The position numbers and the translations under genes were made by a program. The notes under the pieces were generated by a model. It was not told the origin of the DNA, did not search any database, and saw only the letters and a program-made list of their open reading frames with translations. Shown here piece by piece: positions 50,284 through 59,779 of a DNA stretch of 64,000 nucleotides. Every line of letters starts with the position of its first letter. The stretch's first letter is position 1. The stretch is from Gemmatimonadota bacterium. Its GTDB lineage: Bacteria > Gemmatimonadota > Gemmatimonadetes > Gemmatimonadales > Gemmatimonadaceae. The stretch is from NCBI GenBank assembly GCA_003134685.1, contig PLCA01000016.1:118406-182405 (forward strand), given 5' to 3'.

Positions 50284-52827
50284 TCATTTCTTTGGATCGA
50301 GGATGTCTCCTATCTCGTGATCCGCTGCCTCGAGATGCAGGCGCGTCTCCCGATCCGATACCCTCGGCACCGCTCGGCGGACGTCGGCGCGCAGCGATAC
50401 GAGCTCTCCCCTCAGCTCACTCCTCGCATCTTCGAGCAGCGGCGCTGGCGGGGTGAATCCGGGGAACTGTGGACCCGGCGTCGCCACCACTGTGGGAGGG
50501 TTCAGCTTCGCGTTGACCTGGGAGAGAAACTGATTCTGGAGCGTCCGCCGGTAGGGATCGATCGAAACACCGGACTGCGTGAGCTCGGTCCACACGCCCC
50601 GCCTGAGATCGCTCAGCATCGATGCCAGTGAGTAGGCATCAACTCTGTTACTGGCGAGCGCTTCGTTTTCGATCAGCCGGTTAAGCCTGCCATCGTTGAG
50701 AAGGCTCGTGAGCACGCGGCCCTGCGCGTTCGTGATGCGTGTGATCATTCCTCCCGCCTCAATGCGCCGAGCGATGGCCGGCTGAATCAGGTACGAGGGA
50801 GTCTGGAAGACGTTCTCGTTGATGAAGCGCATGGCTTCCTGCTGCCGCGCCCGGGAGAGCGGGGTGTATACGGCGCCTGGCTGGCTGCCCGACTTGTACT
50901 GCACCGATTCGCCGCCGACGACGGTCGCGACGTGACCGGCTTCCGTCGCCCATTGCCCGACTGTCCGGTCGTAGATCTCTCTCAGGTCGTCGTTGTCTTC
51001 GCCGGGCCTGGTCGCCGCGGATGATATGTAGGTCACAACGCGCCGGAGATTCTTGAACCCGAGTCCCGTCGACTTCACCGGATCGGCATCGCCGACCGCC
51101 TCGTTGAGGGTGCCGTATCCTCCTTCGTTGTTCTCGGAGAAACGGTACCACGGAACGGTGTCCTGCACCCGCGCCCACTGGTCGAGCGTCGGGCGCTCCT
51201 CGTCGGAGGAATGCGCTCCGGAAATCGGTGTGTATCCCCATGAGATCGCGAATTTGTCGTAGGGACCAATGCTGGGGATGATGTCGGCGATCGCGATGTT
51301 GTCCTCCGGTTGCGCGACGTAGTTGAAGCGCGAATAGTCCATGATCGAAGGCGCGTGTCCCATCCGGTGCACCCAACTCGCGCTCCGGACGCTGTCCGCC
51401 GGATACGTCGAGCTACCGATCTGATCGTGACGAAGTCCGAGCGTGTGTCCGATCTCGTGCGCGACGACGAACTCGAGCAGTCTTCCCATCAGCGAGTCCG
51501 GGAACGGCAGCGTGCGCGCACGCTGGTCGAGCGGGGAAGCCTGCGTGAAGTACCAGTCGCGCTGGAGATTGAGAACGTTGTGAAACATGCGGACCGATCC
51601 ATTCAGGATTTCGCCCGTTCGCGGGTCGCTTACGTGCGGACCCTGGGCGTTTTCGATCGTCGAAGGGAGCCAGCGGATCACGGTGTGGCGAATATCTTCC
51701 GCCGACCAATCTGGATCGTTGGCCGGAGGATCCATCGCGATGATTGCATTCTTGAATCCGGCAGCCTCGAACGCCGGTTGCCAGTCGAGAATGGCTTTCC
51801 TGATCCATGGCTTCCACTGCTCGGGAGTGGCCGGATCGACGTAGTAGACAATCGGCTTGACTGGTTCCGACAGCGCTGCGCTCGGATCTTTCTTCTCCAA
51901 TCGGTAACGGGAGATGTAGGAGCGTTCAGCCGACCGTTGTTCCATAGTCCCGAAATCGACCTGTGCGATTGAGAAGTATCCAACCCGCTCGTCCCAACGC
52001 CTGGGAACCATCGGCTTCTCGGGAAGGCGAACCAGACTCCAGTGGGCGAGCACGCTCTGGGCAGCCTGTGGGCCCTGGCCCTGACCGCCACCGCCACCTC
52101 CACCTCCACCGCCGGGTGTGGGGCTCGGAGTACCTGTCTGCGTCGCTTCAACCTCGACGTTGTCGGGGAACGCGAGCGCGTTCTCGACGAATGAGCGGCG
52201 CTCATCGAGCGTTCCACGGATTGCCGCGAACTCCGGAACGTTCGTGGTATAGAGTCGAGTTACATCGACGACGGCAGCGCTGTCGGGTCCATAGGCCTCG
52301 ACGTTGAGCACCGCGATGACCGGCGGATAATTGGCCGCCTGAACGGCGCGGTACACTGGATTGGTGCTGTCGGCGACGATCGCGAAGGACGGAGATCTGA
52401 GAATGATCCGGTTCCCGCTTCGATCCCATCTCAGGGTCCGTTCCGCGAACTGGTCGCCGCCATAGTTGCCGAACTGGCCGCCGGGCAGGCGGGGATTTGC
52501 GGCAGCCGCTCTCGTGAACCGCCCCACGAGGAGCATGTCCTTATTCAGCTCGTTCTTCGGAATCTCGAAATAGAGCTTGTCGTTCACTCTGTGGACGGCG
52601 AACATGCCGCGGCGTGTTTTCGCGTCGCGGGTGATCACACGGTTGTACGGGCGCGGCTGCGCGGGAGCATTTCCACCCGCGCGGCCAGAGTCACCCCCGG
52701 CCCTGGTGCTATCGCCTGACGGTCCTTGTCCGTTGCGCTGGGGAGTGGGGACGGTTTTGGGCTCGGGCGCTCGCGAGCAGGCGCCAACGAAGAGGAGTGC
52801 GGAGAGAGCGATGGTTTTGTTCAACAT
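50284..52827 (-). CDS. Zinc-dependent metalloprotease lipoprotein (DUF5117/DUF5118 type)
   Basis: 847 aa. Lipobox LLFVGACSR, then a Pro/Gly-rich linker, a DUF5118/5117-like region ([49 protein letters not shown]) and a metzincin-like catalytic domain: [20 protein letters not shown], with [10 protein letters not shown] as the Met-turn. A run of ten Gly (SPTPGGGG and beyond) interrupts the front half. The C-terminal 250 residues are helical. It is a cell-surface protease of unknown substrate, common in Bacteroidota and Gemmatimonadota. Confidence 0.92.
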   Translation of the reverse strand: MLNKTIALSALLFVGACSRAPEPKTVPTPQRNGQGPSGDSTRAGGDSGRAGGNAPAQPRPYNRVITRDAKTRRGMFAVHRVNDKLYFEIPKNELNKDMLLVGRFTRAAAANPRLPGGQFGNYGGDQFAERTLRWDRSGNRIILRSPSFAIVADSTNPVYRAVQAANYPPVIAVLNVEAYGPDSAAVVDVTRLYTTNVPEFAAIRGTLDERRSFVENALAFPDNVEVEATQTGTPSPTPGGGGGGGGGGQGQGPQAAQSVLAHWSLVRLPEKPMVPRRWDERVGYFSIAQVDFGTMEQRSAERSYISRYRLEKKDPSAALSEPVKPIVYYVDPATPEQWKPWIRKAILDWQPAFEAAGFKNAIIAMDPPANDPDWSAEDIRHTVIRWLPSTIENAQGPHVSDPRTGEILNGSVRMFHNVLNLQRDWYFTQASPLDQRARTLPFPDSLMGRLLEFVVAHEIGHTLGLRHDQIGSSTYPADSVRSASWVHRMGHAPSIMDYSRFNYVAQPEDNIAIADIIPSIGPYDKFAISWGYTPISGAHSSDEERPTLDQWARVQDTVPWYRFSENNEGGYGTLNEAVGDADPVKSTGLGFKNLRRVVTYISSAATRPGEDNDDLREIYDRTVGQWATEAGHVATVVGGESVQYKSGSQPGAVYTPLSRARQQEAMRFINENVFQTPSYLIQPAIARRIEAGGMITRITNAQGRVLTSLLNDGRLNRLIENEALASNRVDAYSLASMLSDLRRGVWTELTQSGVSIDPYRRTLQNQFLSQVNAKLNPPTVVATPGPQFPGFTPPAPLLEDARSELRGELVSLRADVRRAVPRVSDRETRLHLEAADHEIGDILDPKK

Positions 52828-52925
52828 GGTTCGCCAGAGAGGGGCTGGATGGGTGATAGCGAACGGGCGATAGGAATCGCCGTCCGCGTGAACTCGGCTG
52901 ATGATTGTCTTTCGCGCTGACCCGG

Positions 52926-54746
52926 CTAAGTGTTGGGCTTCTTGTCGCCCGCCGCGCGCCCCGGCTGCATCCGATACCCCGTATAGAGAAATACCGCGCC
53001 GCAGACGAGGAATAGCAGAACGCGCCAGATGGTCTCGACGCTCGAGAGGTCGACGAAAAGCAGCCGGCCCACGACGATGACCATCGTAGCACCTCCGAGA
53101 TACTTGAGAAGCGAATGAGTCGCTTCACGCCGGCTCAGAATGAGCAGCCCCGCGCCGAGAGCAGCGTAGCTGGCCGTCACCAATGGCGCCCAAACGGGGT
53201 CCAGTGTGCGCCAGAGAATCAGCAGCACAGTGAAATAGCCCGCCGCCGCGAGCACCATGCCCTGGATCTCGTCGCCCCGCTCAGCGACCAGTCGTCGGGC
53301 GATGAACGCTGCCGCTCCGAGCGCGACTATCTCCGAAGCCACCCACCGCAGATGGACGAGACCGGTCTCATCGAATGAGAGCTCGTGACCGGCGATTGCG
53401 AATATCACCAGACCGATCGTCAGCTTGGCGAGAACGCGCGGACCGACGAATCGACGCGGGACGCCATTGATGGCGAGCGCTGCCAGCATTGCGGTGGCGG
53501 GAAGGCTTTCCGGAGTCGGCACGATGCGCCCGACACCGATCAGCGTCCACAGCATGGCCGCGGTGACTTCGACGTGAGCGATCTCCGCATCCGTGTTTGA
53601 CTCACGCGTGAAGAGCGCCAGAGCGCCGGCTCCCAGCAGCACGAGCACGACTCCGGAGAATTCATCAGGCACTCGCGGCCAGACCTGGCCGAGAAAACCG
53701 ATTGCCAGTACCGGGCTTAACAGCGTCAGAAACCAGACTATCAGGCTGTCCGGCGAGCTCTTACCGCCGCCGAGCGTTTTCGAGAGAGAATCGATGGCTT
53801 CCATCAGCCCTTCGACGCCACTCGTCGCCGGAGCCGCGGTGTAGCGGGGCGAGCCGAGCGCAAGCAACTGGCGGCGGAGCATTGGAGCACGTGTAAAGAC
53901 AGCACCAGCAACGAACACGAGAATTGATATCGCAACAGAGCCAAGTCTCTCGGAGCCGAACGCAATTGGAGATGTCTGCATCGCGACTATCCACCAAAAC
54001 GCGATGAACGTGATCCACACGATCGAATGCCAGCCGCGCATTACGTAGATGATCAATCCAATCGCCGCGACCGCGCCGAGATAGAGGGATAGCTCTGTCA
54101 CTGACTGAGCGGGCGCGGGGAGTATGAATGGAGTCGCGAATCCAGTCGCCACGGCCACGATCGCGAAGATTTCGCGGCGCTCCTGAACCGCGATCCAGGT
54201 GGAAACGATTCCGAGCACGAAGAAAGCAAGTCTCGCGGCGAACATCGGGATGAGCTGGTACCAGACGGACGCGGCGTAGGCCGTCACGTACCAGATCGCG
54301 AGCCCGCCTCCGAACAGAAGTTCGCGAAACCCAAGATCTGAATCACCAGCAGATCCTGCTTGCGGGCGAACGCGAATCGCGGCGCCGAAGAGAGAAGCGC
54401 CAACCACCAGTCCGGCGAATACGCGTATGGGTGGCGTTATCCAGCCGTGATCGATCGCGTAGCCGTAAAGCAGCAGGATGGCGAGAACTACAAAGCCGAT
54501 CCCAACGCGGCTCAGCCACCATTCGGGGCTACGCGAAGTGAACCACGACAGCGGGTCGCTGGTTTTACCCGACGCGTTCTGCCGTTGGCGCGGCGCGATT
54601 GGCGGGTTGACGGACGATGAGGCTCGGGATGATGCCGCTGGCCTTCGCTCGGCCATCAACGCGTCGAGCGAGCGCTGGAGAACAACGATCGCCGTCTCGA
54701 TCTTCGCCAATCGCGCGTCGAATTCAGAGTCTCTGGACGAGTCCAT
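52926..54746 (-). CDS. DUF2339 multi-spanning membrane protein
   Basis: 606 aa from ATG 54746. A short coiled-coil N-terminus ([20 protein letters not shown]) and a Ser/Pro linker lead to [20 protein letters not shown], then about twenty transmembrane helices. This is the DUF2339 layout; function unknown, suggested in cell-envelope upkeep. A longer frame to 54860 adds 38 residues that look non-coding. It is divergent from the methyltransferase-like gene (90 bases apart). Confidence 0.85.
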   Translation of the reverse strand: MDSSRDSEFDARLAKIETAIVVLQRSLDALMAERRPAASSRASSSVNPPIAPRQRQNASGKTSDPLSWFTSRSPEWWLSRVGIGFVVLAILLLYGYAIDHGWITPPIRVFAGLVVGASLFGAAIRVRPQAGSAGDSDLGFRELLFGGGLAIWYVTAYAASVWYQLIPMFAARLAFFVLGIVSTWIAVQERREIFAIVAVATGFATPFILPAPAQSVTELSLYLGAVAAIGLIIYVMRGWHSIVWITFIAFWWIVAMQTSPIAFGSERLGSVAISILVFVAGAVFTRAPMLRRQLLALGSPRYTAAPATSGVEGLMEAIDSLSKTLGGGKSSPDSLIVWFLTLLSPVLAIGFLGQVWPRVPDEFSGVVLVLLGAGALALFTRESNTDAEIAHVEVTAAMLWTLIGVGRIVPTPESLPATAMLAALAINGVPRRFVGPRVLAKLTIGLVIFAIAGHELSFDETGLVHLRWVASEIVALGAAAFIARRLVAERGDEIQGMVLAAAGYFTVLLILWRTLDPVWAPLVTASYAALGAGLLILSRREATHSLLKYLGGATMVIVVGRLLFVDLSSVETIWRVLLFLVCGAVFLYTGYRMQPGRAAGDKKPNT

Positions 54747-54835
54747 GGACCTCCGTGAGCCACTAACGTGATCGGCGATTGAGCGCGTGTCCAGATCGCG
54801 TCGCCGATCCGCGTCGCGCTTGGTAGGTTCTCTCA

Positions 54836-55316
54836 ATGACAGCTCGAGCTCCGCTCTCAAATCCCGGTGTACGCTTTCCTCCTCCGTTCATTTTTCTCGG
54901 CGGGTTCCTCGCTGGCTGGGCAGTCGATCGGTGGGTGCGAGGACTTCCATTGTCGAGCGGTGGCGTAGCGCTCGAGCGGGTTGGATTCGGCATCGTGGGG
55001 GTGGGCGTTGCGCTCGCTGTCTGGGGAATCGTCACCTTTCGCCGGGCGGGCACGGCAGTGATTCCGCACCAGGCTGCGAGCCAGCTCGTGATGACGGGTC
55101 CATACCGCTTCACGCGAAACCCGATGTACGTGGGTCTCACGATCCAATACATCGGTGGCGCTGCCGTCATCAATTCCGCCTGGCCGCTGATCCCGCTCCC
55201 GCTTGTTCTAGTCGTGCTCGTGCGCCGGGTAGTGTCGCGTGAAAGAGCAGTACCTAAGCGATGCATTCGGGGACCAATTCGCCGCGTATCGTTCGCGCGT
55301 GCGGCGTTGGTTGTAG
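54836..55316 (+). pseudogene. Isoprenylcysteine/phospholipid methyltransferase-like gene with a +1 frameshift
   Basis: The N-terminal 135 residues match the ICMT/PEMT family: three hydrophobic helices and the motif GPYRFTRNPMYVGLTIQYIG that binds SAM. At GAAAGAG (55241-55247) one A too many shifts the frame; removing it continues the family pattern as EEQYLSDAFGDQFAAYRSRV then RRWL and a stop at 55316, giving a normal 159-aa protein. As it stands the frame runs on to 55393 with non-homologous residues. It is either a real recent inactivation or an assembly error; the homopolymer AAA makes both possible. Confidence 0.8.
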
Positions 55317-55352
55317 GGGTTGCGGCACGTCTCCCTGTTGCCGGGATGGGTC

Positions 55353-55389
55353 AAAAAAAAAAGCGAGACAGCCTAACTGGTTGTCTCGC
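55353..55389 (-). terminator. Intrinsic terminator on the flank of the tRNA-Arg fragment
   Basis: GCGAGACA (55363-55370) pairs with TGTCTCGC (55382-55389), with ten A on the left, that is ten U on the minus-strand transcript. It is placed where the original tRNA-Arg gene would have had its terminator. Confidence 0.87.
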
Positions 55390-55403
55390 CTAAAGCTTTG
55401 TAA

Positions 55404-55447
55404 CGCGCCCGGAGGGACTCGAACCCCCAACCTTCTGATCCGTAGTC
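55404..55447 (-). other. 3' half of tRNA-Arg(ACG): attachment-site remnant
   Basis: On the minus strand these 44 bases read from G30 of a tRNA-Arg(ACG) (GACTACGGATCAGAAGG, T arm GGGGG-TTCGAGT-CCCTC, acceptor 3' strand CGGGCGC, discriminator G). The 5' half is missing: the sequence right of 55447 shows no D arm or acceptor 5' strand. A tRNA 3' end cut in the anticodon stem is the hallmark of integration by a tyrosine recombinase. The intact tRNA-Arg gene would lie to the right, outside or further along the inserted DNA. Confidence 0.85.
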
Positions 55448-55612
55448 TGGCTTATGGGAGATCACTTTACAACATAAAGTCGTGTTTCATAGGGGAAAAG
55501 GGCGTCGGCGTCCTATTTTCCAGCTAATCAAGCAGCACTTTGTAGCGAGAAACTCACACGGAAACTCACACGCCCATTTGGGCTGATCTCTCCTTAGAGA
55601 CAGCGACGCTAC
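55448..55612. other. Spacer next to the tRNA-Arg half, with a 12-bp tandem repeat
   Basis: GAAACTCACACG occurs twice in tandem (55549-55572). No gene is visible. The region is lower in G+C than the core of the window. Confidence 0.5.
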
Positions 55613-55996
55613 TCAGCGAACCCGGACGGTGTCCTCAACAGGAAGCATTTCGGGTCCACCCGCACCCGTGTGTCGAAACACGATGATCGCATTGCCTCCC
55701 GTCGTGGCGTTGAATCGAAACTGCTGCTTCGGGCCAGCCGGTGCGTTAGGACCGACTATCGAAACGTCGAGAAATTGCACCGCCCCGGACGACACCGTTG
55801 GGGGGCTGGCGAATTCCCCTGGGCCAATTGTCTGAAGCGTCACGGCAAATTCTGACCCTGCGGGCACAGTGAAACTCTGACTGTTGCTTCCCTTAATGTC
55901 TATCATGGCAACCGAAAAAGGATTCTTTCCCCCGCAGCTAACAGTTGTGAAAAGCAGCGCAGCCGTACAGGTGAGGTAGGACAAAGTAGGGCTCAC
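55613..55996 (-). CDS. Hypothetical lipoprotein
   Basis: 127 aa: LTCTAALLFTTVSCGGKNPF gives a lipobox at Cys21. The mature part is a small beta-rich domain (SFTVPAGSEFAVTLQTIGPG, QQFRFNATTGGNAIIVFRHT) of the kind seen in chagasin-like or immunoglobulin-like inhibitors, but I do not claim a family. It is a single gene just inside the tRNA-Arg junction. Confidence 0.65.
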   Translation of the reverse strand: MSPTLSYLTCTAALLFTTVSCGGKNPFSVAMIDIKGSNSQSFTVPAGSEFAVTLQTIGPGEFASPPTVSSGAVQFLDVSIVGPNAPAGPKQQFRFNATTGGNAIIVFRHTGAGGPEMLPVEDTVRVR

Positions 55997-56289
55997 AGGC
56001 GTCTCCGGTGGAAGTTCGGATAGAGGGTAATGGCAATTGGTTTTTCACCTGCATAGGCCGCGCCTTTACGGAACCCGCTGGAACGGGGGTCGGCATCCGA
56101 TTCTCAATCGATCTAGGTTGAATTAGGAATAGGCATGCGGGTACTGTCCGACTAAAGGGGACACCACAGGCATGCGAATCGAGGTCATTCGAGGCTGTGT
56201 CAGTCGCTATCTTTGTCGCAGAAAGGCGGTTTCCCGGTGGCACATTCATTCTGAAACCGCCGTGCTCATCGCGTCACCCGGGAGGTTCT

Positions 56290-56736
56290 ATGCGCCAGAT
56301 TTGTCGGGCCGTAATGCTGATGTTGCTGGTCGTCTCGTGCGAGTCCACTGGACCGTTGTTTTCTCCAGAGGTGCGACTTGCCGTGCAGCAGGCGCAGTGG
56401 CGACAGCAAGGAATTCACGACTACAATTTCGACTACGCCTTTTCCGGCGCGTGGGTGGCGCCTCCGCCAGTCCGAATAGTGGTGATCGCCGACACCGTGC
56501 GGAGCGCCACAGTGATCGCTACCGGCGCCCAAAGGCCGATCGCGGGAATGCCTACGATCGATAGCGTCTTCGCTATTGTCGGGCAGTCAATTCATTCTGT
56601 AATGGGGCAGCCGGTCATCGAATACGACTCGAAGCTGGGTTATCCCACTTCGATCAACACCGTCTCCTCATTACCGCCCGATGCCGGCTTCGTCATCTCG
56701 GTTCGCAATCTGTTGCAGGTGGCGCTCATTCAGTAA
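56290..56736 (+). CDS. DUF6174-like lipoprotein
   Basis: 148 aa. Lipobox MLLVVSCES, then QAQWRQQGIHDYNFDYAFSG and VRIVVIADTVRSATVIATGA, with YDSKLGYPTSINTVSSLPPD near the end. That pattern (a helix WRxxxxxxYxF then paired strands, YDxxxGYPxxI) fits DUF6174. The role is unknown; the family is small, extracytoplasmic and often found in accessory regions. GGGAGG lies six bases before the ATG. Confidence 0.75.
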   Translation: MRQICRAVMLMLLVVSCESTGPLFSPEVRLAVQQAQWRQQGIHDYNFDYAFSGAWVAPPPVRIVVIADTVRSATVIATGAQRPIAGMPTIDSVFAIVGQSIHSVMGQPVIEYDSKLGYPTSINTVSSLPPDAGFVISVRNLLQVALIQ

Positions 56737-56836
56737 TTGTGCAGGGACAAACGCACGATTCAGCGCGATCGCTCGTTTGGGGTCAAGGGAGATCGATCGA
56801 GCGATGCTTCGCATGCCGGGGCCGCATTCTATCGGA

Positions 56837-57169
56837 ATGATATCGGCTCCGCGCATCCCTGATCGCCAGACGATTGCATCAGCTTCTAAATTTCTTGACG
56901 TGCCTACCGACGCTGAGCGCTTCCGCTTCATCGCGAAGTTTCGCCTGCACGTCTCCTTCCACGATGACCACGTTACCCTCATGTGGCAGGAGAAGGTTCA
57001 GCACCGGGAAACGAGTCCGCCGTATTACCCCGTCGCTGGTGGCTTGACCCTGGCCGATGCAACGGACGCGGCCATCGCTCGCTACGGTCGCAACCACGGG
57101 GTCACGACGCCCGAGGTCCCGGAACGGACTGGCGTGCAGTGGTTGCAGATACGTGGCTGGGTCAGCTAG
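56837..57169 (+). CDS. Hypothetical protein (110 aa), possible
   Basis: From ATG 56837 an open frame gives a protein with FRFIAKFRLHVSFHDDHVTL and AIARYGRNHGVTTPEVPERT. Third-position G/C is high, as in the other real genes, and there is no better frame here. No domain known, no clear ribosome site. It may be a real small gene or a fragment. Confidence 0.4.
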   Translation: MISAPRIPDRQTIASASKFLDVPTDAERFRFIAKFRLHVSFHDDHVTLMWQEKVQHRETSPPYYPVAGGLTLADATDAAIARYGRNHGVTTPEVPERTGVQWLQIRGWVS

Positions 57170-57197
57170 CCAGAGCGTTGCTCGGAGGTGAGCAGCC

Positions 57198-57647
57198 TCA
57201 CATCAATATTTCAGAAAAGCCGCGGAGGACTCTTTCTATTCTCCACTTGCCGTTTCGACGAACAAGGAGAATGTGCTCGCCGTAGGCGATAGCTTGTCGT
57301 CCGCCGCCAGGATAAATGCGCTGCATTGTTGCGATCGCGCTATCGCCCATCAACTTGTTGACACGCACGCTCAGTTCGGATCGCTGGCATTGGGCTATGT
57401 CGGACGGACAAACGAACGGTTTCCCGATGGGGACAATTTTATAACGAGTGTCCCGCCTTAGGCTCTTGAAGACACTTGCCGTGAGTTCGTCAGCGAAGAC
57501 TAAATACTCTGGTTGGTGGCTCTGGTCGAAAGGTTCTTGAGTAAAAAGGGCGACCAGCGGCGCTAGCACTGCCGCATCGGGCGAGCTGTGGAAGCAGCTG
57601 GCCAAAGTGAACAAAAGCAGTGACGCCTTCGATCGAGTCATACGCAT
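57198..57647 (-). CDS. Hypothetical lipoprotein
   Basis: 149 aa, leader SLLLFTLASCFHSSPDAAVL with lipobox Cys18. The rest reads HQPEYLVFADELTASVFKSL, RYKIVPIGKPFVCPSDIAQC and HILLVRRNGKWRIERVLRGF; the last part is like the final strands of NTF2/SnoaL-like or DUF domains. No firm family. It lies alone on the minus strand. Confidence 0.62.
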   Translation of the reverse strand: MRMTRSKASLLLFTLASCFHSSPDAAVLAPLVALFTQEPFDQSHQPEYLVFADELTASVFKSLRRDTRYKIVPIGKPFVCPSDIAQCQRSELSVRVNKLMGDSAIATMQRIYPGGGRQAIAYGEHILLVRRNGKWRIERVLRGFSEILM

Positions 57648-57743
57648 GCCGCCCGACTAACGCCCGCGCTCACTTGGTTGGACGGGATGGAATATCACGC
57701 GCTAGGCCTTATCTATTTCCTCGACAATGAGCCTTAGAGCCCA

Positions 57744-58562
57744 CTAATGAAAGTGGACTCCGTGACCGAGGATCACAATAAAAAGGATCGACGTGGCACC
57801 GGCGAGGGCGATGACGGGCCAGCTGCGCGCTATCGGTTCTGGGTCGGTTGGCGGTGCGTTGGCTGCCGGCGTCGGAGCGCCCCGCAACATTTGCGGTCCC
57901 CAGGCCAATCCCGAAGTTCCACCGAGTGATGCCGCGGCTCCCGAGATCGCGACAAGGGCGAGGCCCGCTGGATTGAGAAATCCGGCTAGCAGTGACAGCG
58001 CGCAGCCCGCGAGGTACGACACCGTCGCCAGTCCCAGCGCTCGCCGATAACGCTCCGGTCGTGCTTCACCAATCAACGGGCCCAGCGCATTGAACAGATA
58101 AACGGTGGTCACGAAGTAGAGTGCGGCCCCACCGACCGCGAGAATTGCGCGCCAGAGCCAGGACGGCTCGAGACCGTCAATCACCACTGTCCAGTCGCCG
58201 ATTCCACCGACTCCGGAGAAGAGAAAGTAGCCCGTCCCCACCATGAGATTCACGGCAGCGAAGAGCCAGGCCGAGAAACGCCAGAGCTGCGATGAAGTGC
58301 GCGGTGCCTTGCGGTAAAGAGCGAGTGCGCCCAATCCGAAGATCAGGTTTGCGATCGTGCCACCGGCGGCGACAATTTTTTCAGCGACAGCCCCGAGTCC
58401 GTGGACGTCGCAGTCGAAATCCATCGACGAGAGCTCGCGCGGGATTCCATCGACGAGAAGGCATGCGCCGCCGTGCCCGATTCCTTCATGGACGATGCTC
58501 CCTAACGCGTATGTGAGCGCCGCCACACTTGACACGGTGAGCAGATCGTTCCTGGTAGTCAT
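57744..58562 (-). CDS. Integral membrane protein of unknown function
   Basis: 272 aa with about seven hydrophobic segments. Near the N-terminus stands SIVHEGIGHGGACLLVDGIP; the spacing (HExxxH) is not that of a classical M50 protease HExxH, although the context resembles the first helix of M50-like membrane proteins. Other segments: GTIANLIFGLGALALYRKAP, VNLMVGTGYFLFSGVGGIGD, LALVAISGAAASLGGTSGLA. I do not assign a function; a divergent member of the M50-like group is one option. The C-terminus is a single helix. Confidence 0.68.
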   Translation of the reverse strand: MTTRNDLLTVSSVAALTYALGSIVHEGIGHGGACLLVDGIPRELSSMDFDCDVHGLGAVAEKIVAAGGTIANLIFGLGALALYRKAPRTSSQLWRFSAWLFAAVNLMVGTGYFLFSGVGGIGDWTVVIDGLEPSWLWRAILAVGGAALYFVTTVYLFNALGPLIGEARPERYRRALGLATVSYLAGCALSLLAGFLNPAGLALVAISGAAASLGGTSGLAWGPQMLRGAPTPAANAPPTDPEPIARSWPVIALAGATSILFIVILGHGVHFH

Positions 58563-58816
58563 TATCTAATCAGAAGCTAAATACGTACGCGATGTTGACG
58601 ACCTAATCAAGCGTGTATCGTCCGTATAGTAATGCCTTCAAACTGCATCGATGGACAACGCCAGGACGCGTGCCCGCTGCTGCGATTCCGCGTAACCCGG
58701 TGATTAACAGCTATCCGGTCGCGAAGGATAAGGCGTGAGCGCAAAAGCTGGCTTGGCATATGCTGGCAAAAAGTTGATCTCTTCACCATAACTGAAACCC
58801 AATCCCGGAGGTCTTC

Positions 58817-59266
58817 ATGCGTTTGTCCTGTCAAAAAGCCTTTCTCGTTCTCCTCGTCTCGACGATCGGGTGTCACAACACCACCGCCCCGGAAAGGATA
58901 TCCGCGGGCTTCGTGCTCCAGAGCTTCAATGGGCAGCTCTTGCCGGCAGTCCTGTTTTCCGATGCCACGAGGACCCTCACAGTTGTCTCGTCAATCCTGA
59001 CTTTGACCATGGATGGGCATGCGTTCATCGGTGAATCGTACAGGCAGGATTCTCAAGGCATTGTCACCCAGCCAACCTTTGTTGCGACATTGGACTATCG
59101 ACTCCATGGCGATCAGATAGAGATTGGGTCGTTCACGCCGTGCCCACCCAACGCCCTCTGCGCCGCAAATGCTACGGGAACCCTCGCGAATGGAACATTG
59201 ACTCTCAACAATCCTCTCCCGGCGCCGAACAAGATCTACTTTTACCGAACCGGTCCACTACTCTGA
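58817..59266 (+). CDS. Hypothetical lipoprotein
   Basis: 149 aa, leader CQKAFLVLLVSTIGCHNTTA with lipobox Cys at about 19. The mature chain is beta-rich (GFVLQSFNGQLLPAVLFSDA, ATLDYRLHGDQIEIGSFTPC), with a Cys pair CPPNALC, and ends NKIYFYRTGPLL. Ribosome site GGAGG nine bases before the ATG. No family recognised; similar short lipoproteins lie on both sides. Confidence 0.68.
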   Translation: MRLSCQKAFLVLLVSTIGCHNTTAPERISAGFVLQSFNGQLLPAVLFSDATRTLTVVSSILTLTMDGHAFIGESYRQDSQGIVTQPTFVATLDYRLHGDQIEIGSFTPCPPNALCAANATGTLANGTLTLNNPLPAPNKIYFYRTGPLL

Positions 59267-59464
59267 TCGACAAATAGTTTTCAGGCTTCACTGGCGCTCA
59301 CATCCCAAGCCAGCCGCCAGTGAAGCCGGCTTACACCCTATCAATACATCGAGTGTGCGTTACCATATTCGGCCTTCACCTAGCGCCATCTAGCGCGGAA
59401 ATGGGGGCAGTATGGGAAACAGCTATGGGATTGGGAGGCGGGCTAACTTGTTGTCATTATTGAA

Positions 59465-59508
59465 TGGGCCTGGGTAGAGTTGAACTACCGACCTCACGCT
59501 TATCAGGC
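59465..59508 (-). other. 3' half of tRNA-Ile(GAU): second attachment-site remnant
   Basis: On the minus strand the 44 bases read from G30 of tRNA-Ile: GCCTGATAAGCGTGAGG (anticodon GAU), then the T arm with TTCAACT loop and acceptor CAGGCCC with discriminator A. The bases right of 59508 do not continue the tRNA. It is truncated at the same tRNA position as the Arg half at 55404, and has the same orientation. Confidence 0.83.
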
Positions 59509-59779
59509 AGCTTCATACGAACATGAAATAGGCTCAGAAGTTCCTACTCGCCTGCCTTCCACGAACAGCCTGCTCAGCATCTCGCGCATTTAAGAACATC
59601 TTGCGCATTTCCGCGAACATTTTGCGTATACGAATGGACACCACAACGGACACCAGGGCGCCCTACGCGAAGATTCGCAATAGGTCGTGGTCCGCCAGTG
59701 ACCGACCTGAGCCACAGAGTGGGATCGCGAGGCAGGTTTTGCGTCAGTGAAGAAAACCGCGCGCGTGATCGTCGGCTAC
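59509..59779. other. Spacer with short tandem repeats beside the tRNA-Ile half
   Basis: Three related units occur at 59578, 59597 and 59618 (CATCTCGCGCATTT, CATCTTGCGCATTT, CATTTTGCGTAT) spaced 19 and 21 bases, and GGACACCA occurs twice near 59637-59660. On the minus strand a frame reads MFAEMRKMFLNARDAEQAVR and ends just before the tRNA half; it may be the last bit of a lost gene. The stretch 59267-59464 on the other side holds nothing I recognise. Confidence 0.4.

Noticed and set aside
57640-57720. Possible integron attC site between small genes of the accessory region
   Set aside because: GACTAAC is not a proper RYYYAAC core, and I could not find a matching GTTRRRY at the other end or the expected paired arms.
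57744-58562. M50-type zinc protease from the HEGIGH motif
   Set aside because: The spacing is HExxxH rather than HExxH, and no second motif (LDG or NPDG type) was seen; kept as a membrane protein of unknown function.
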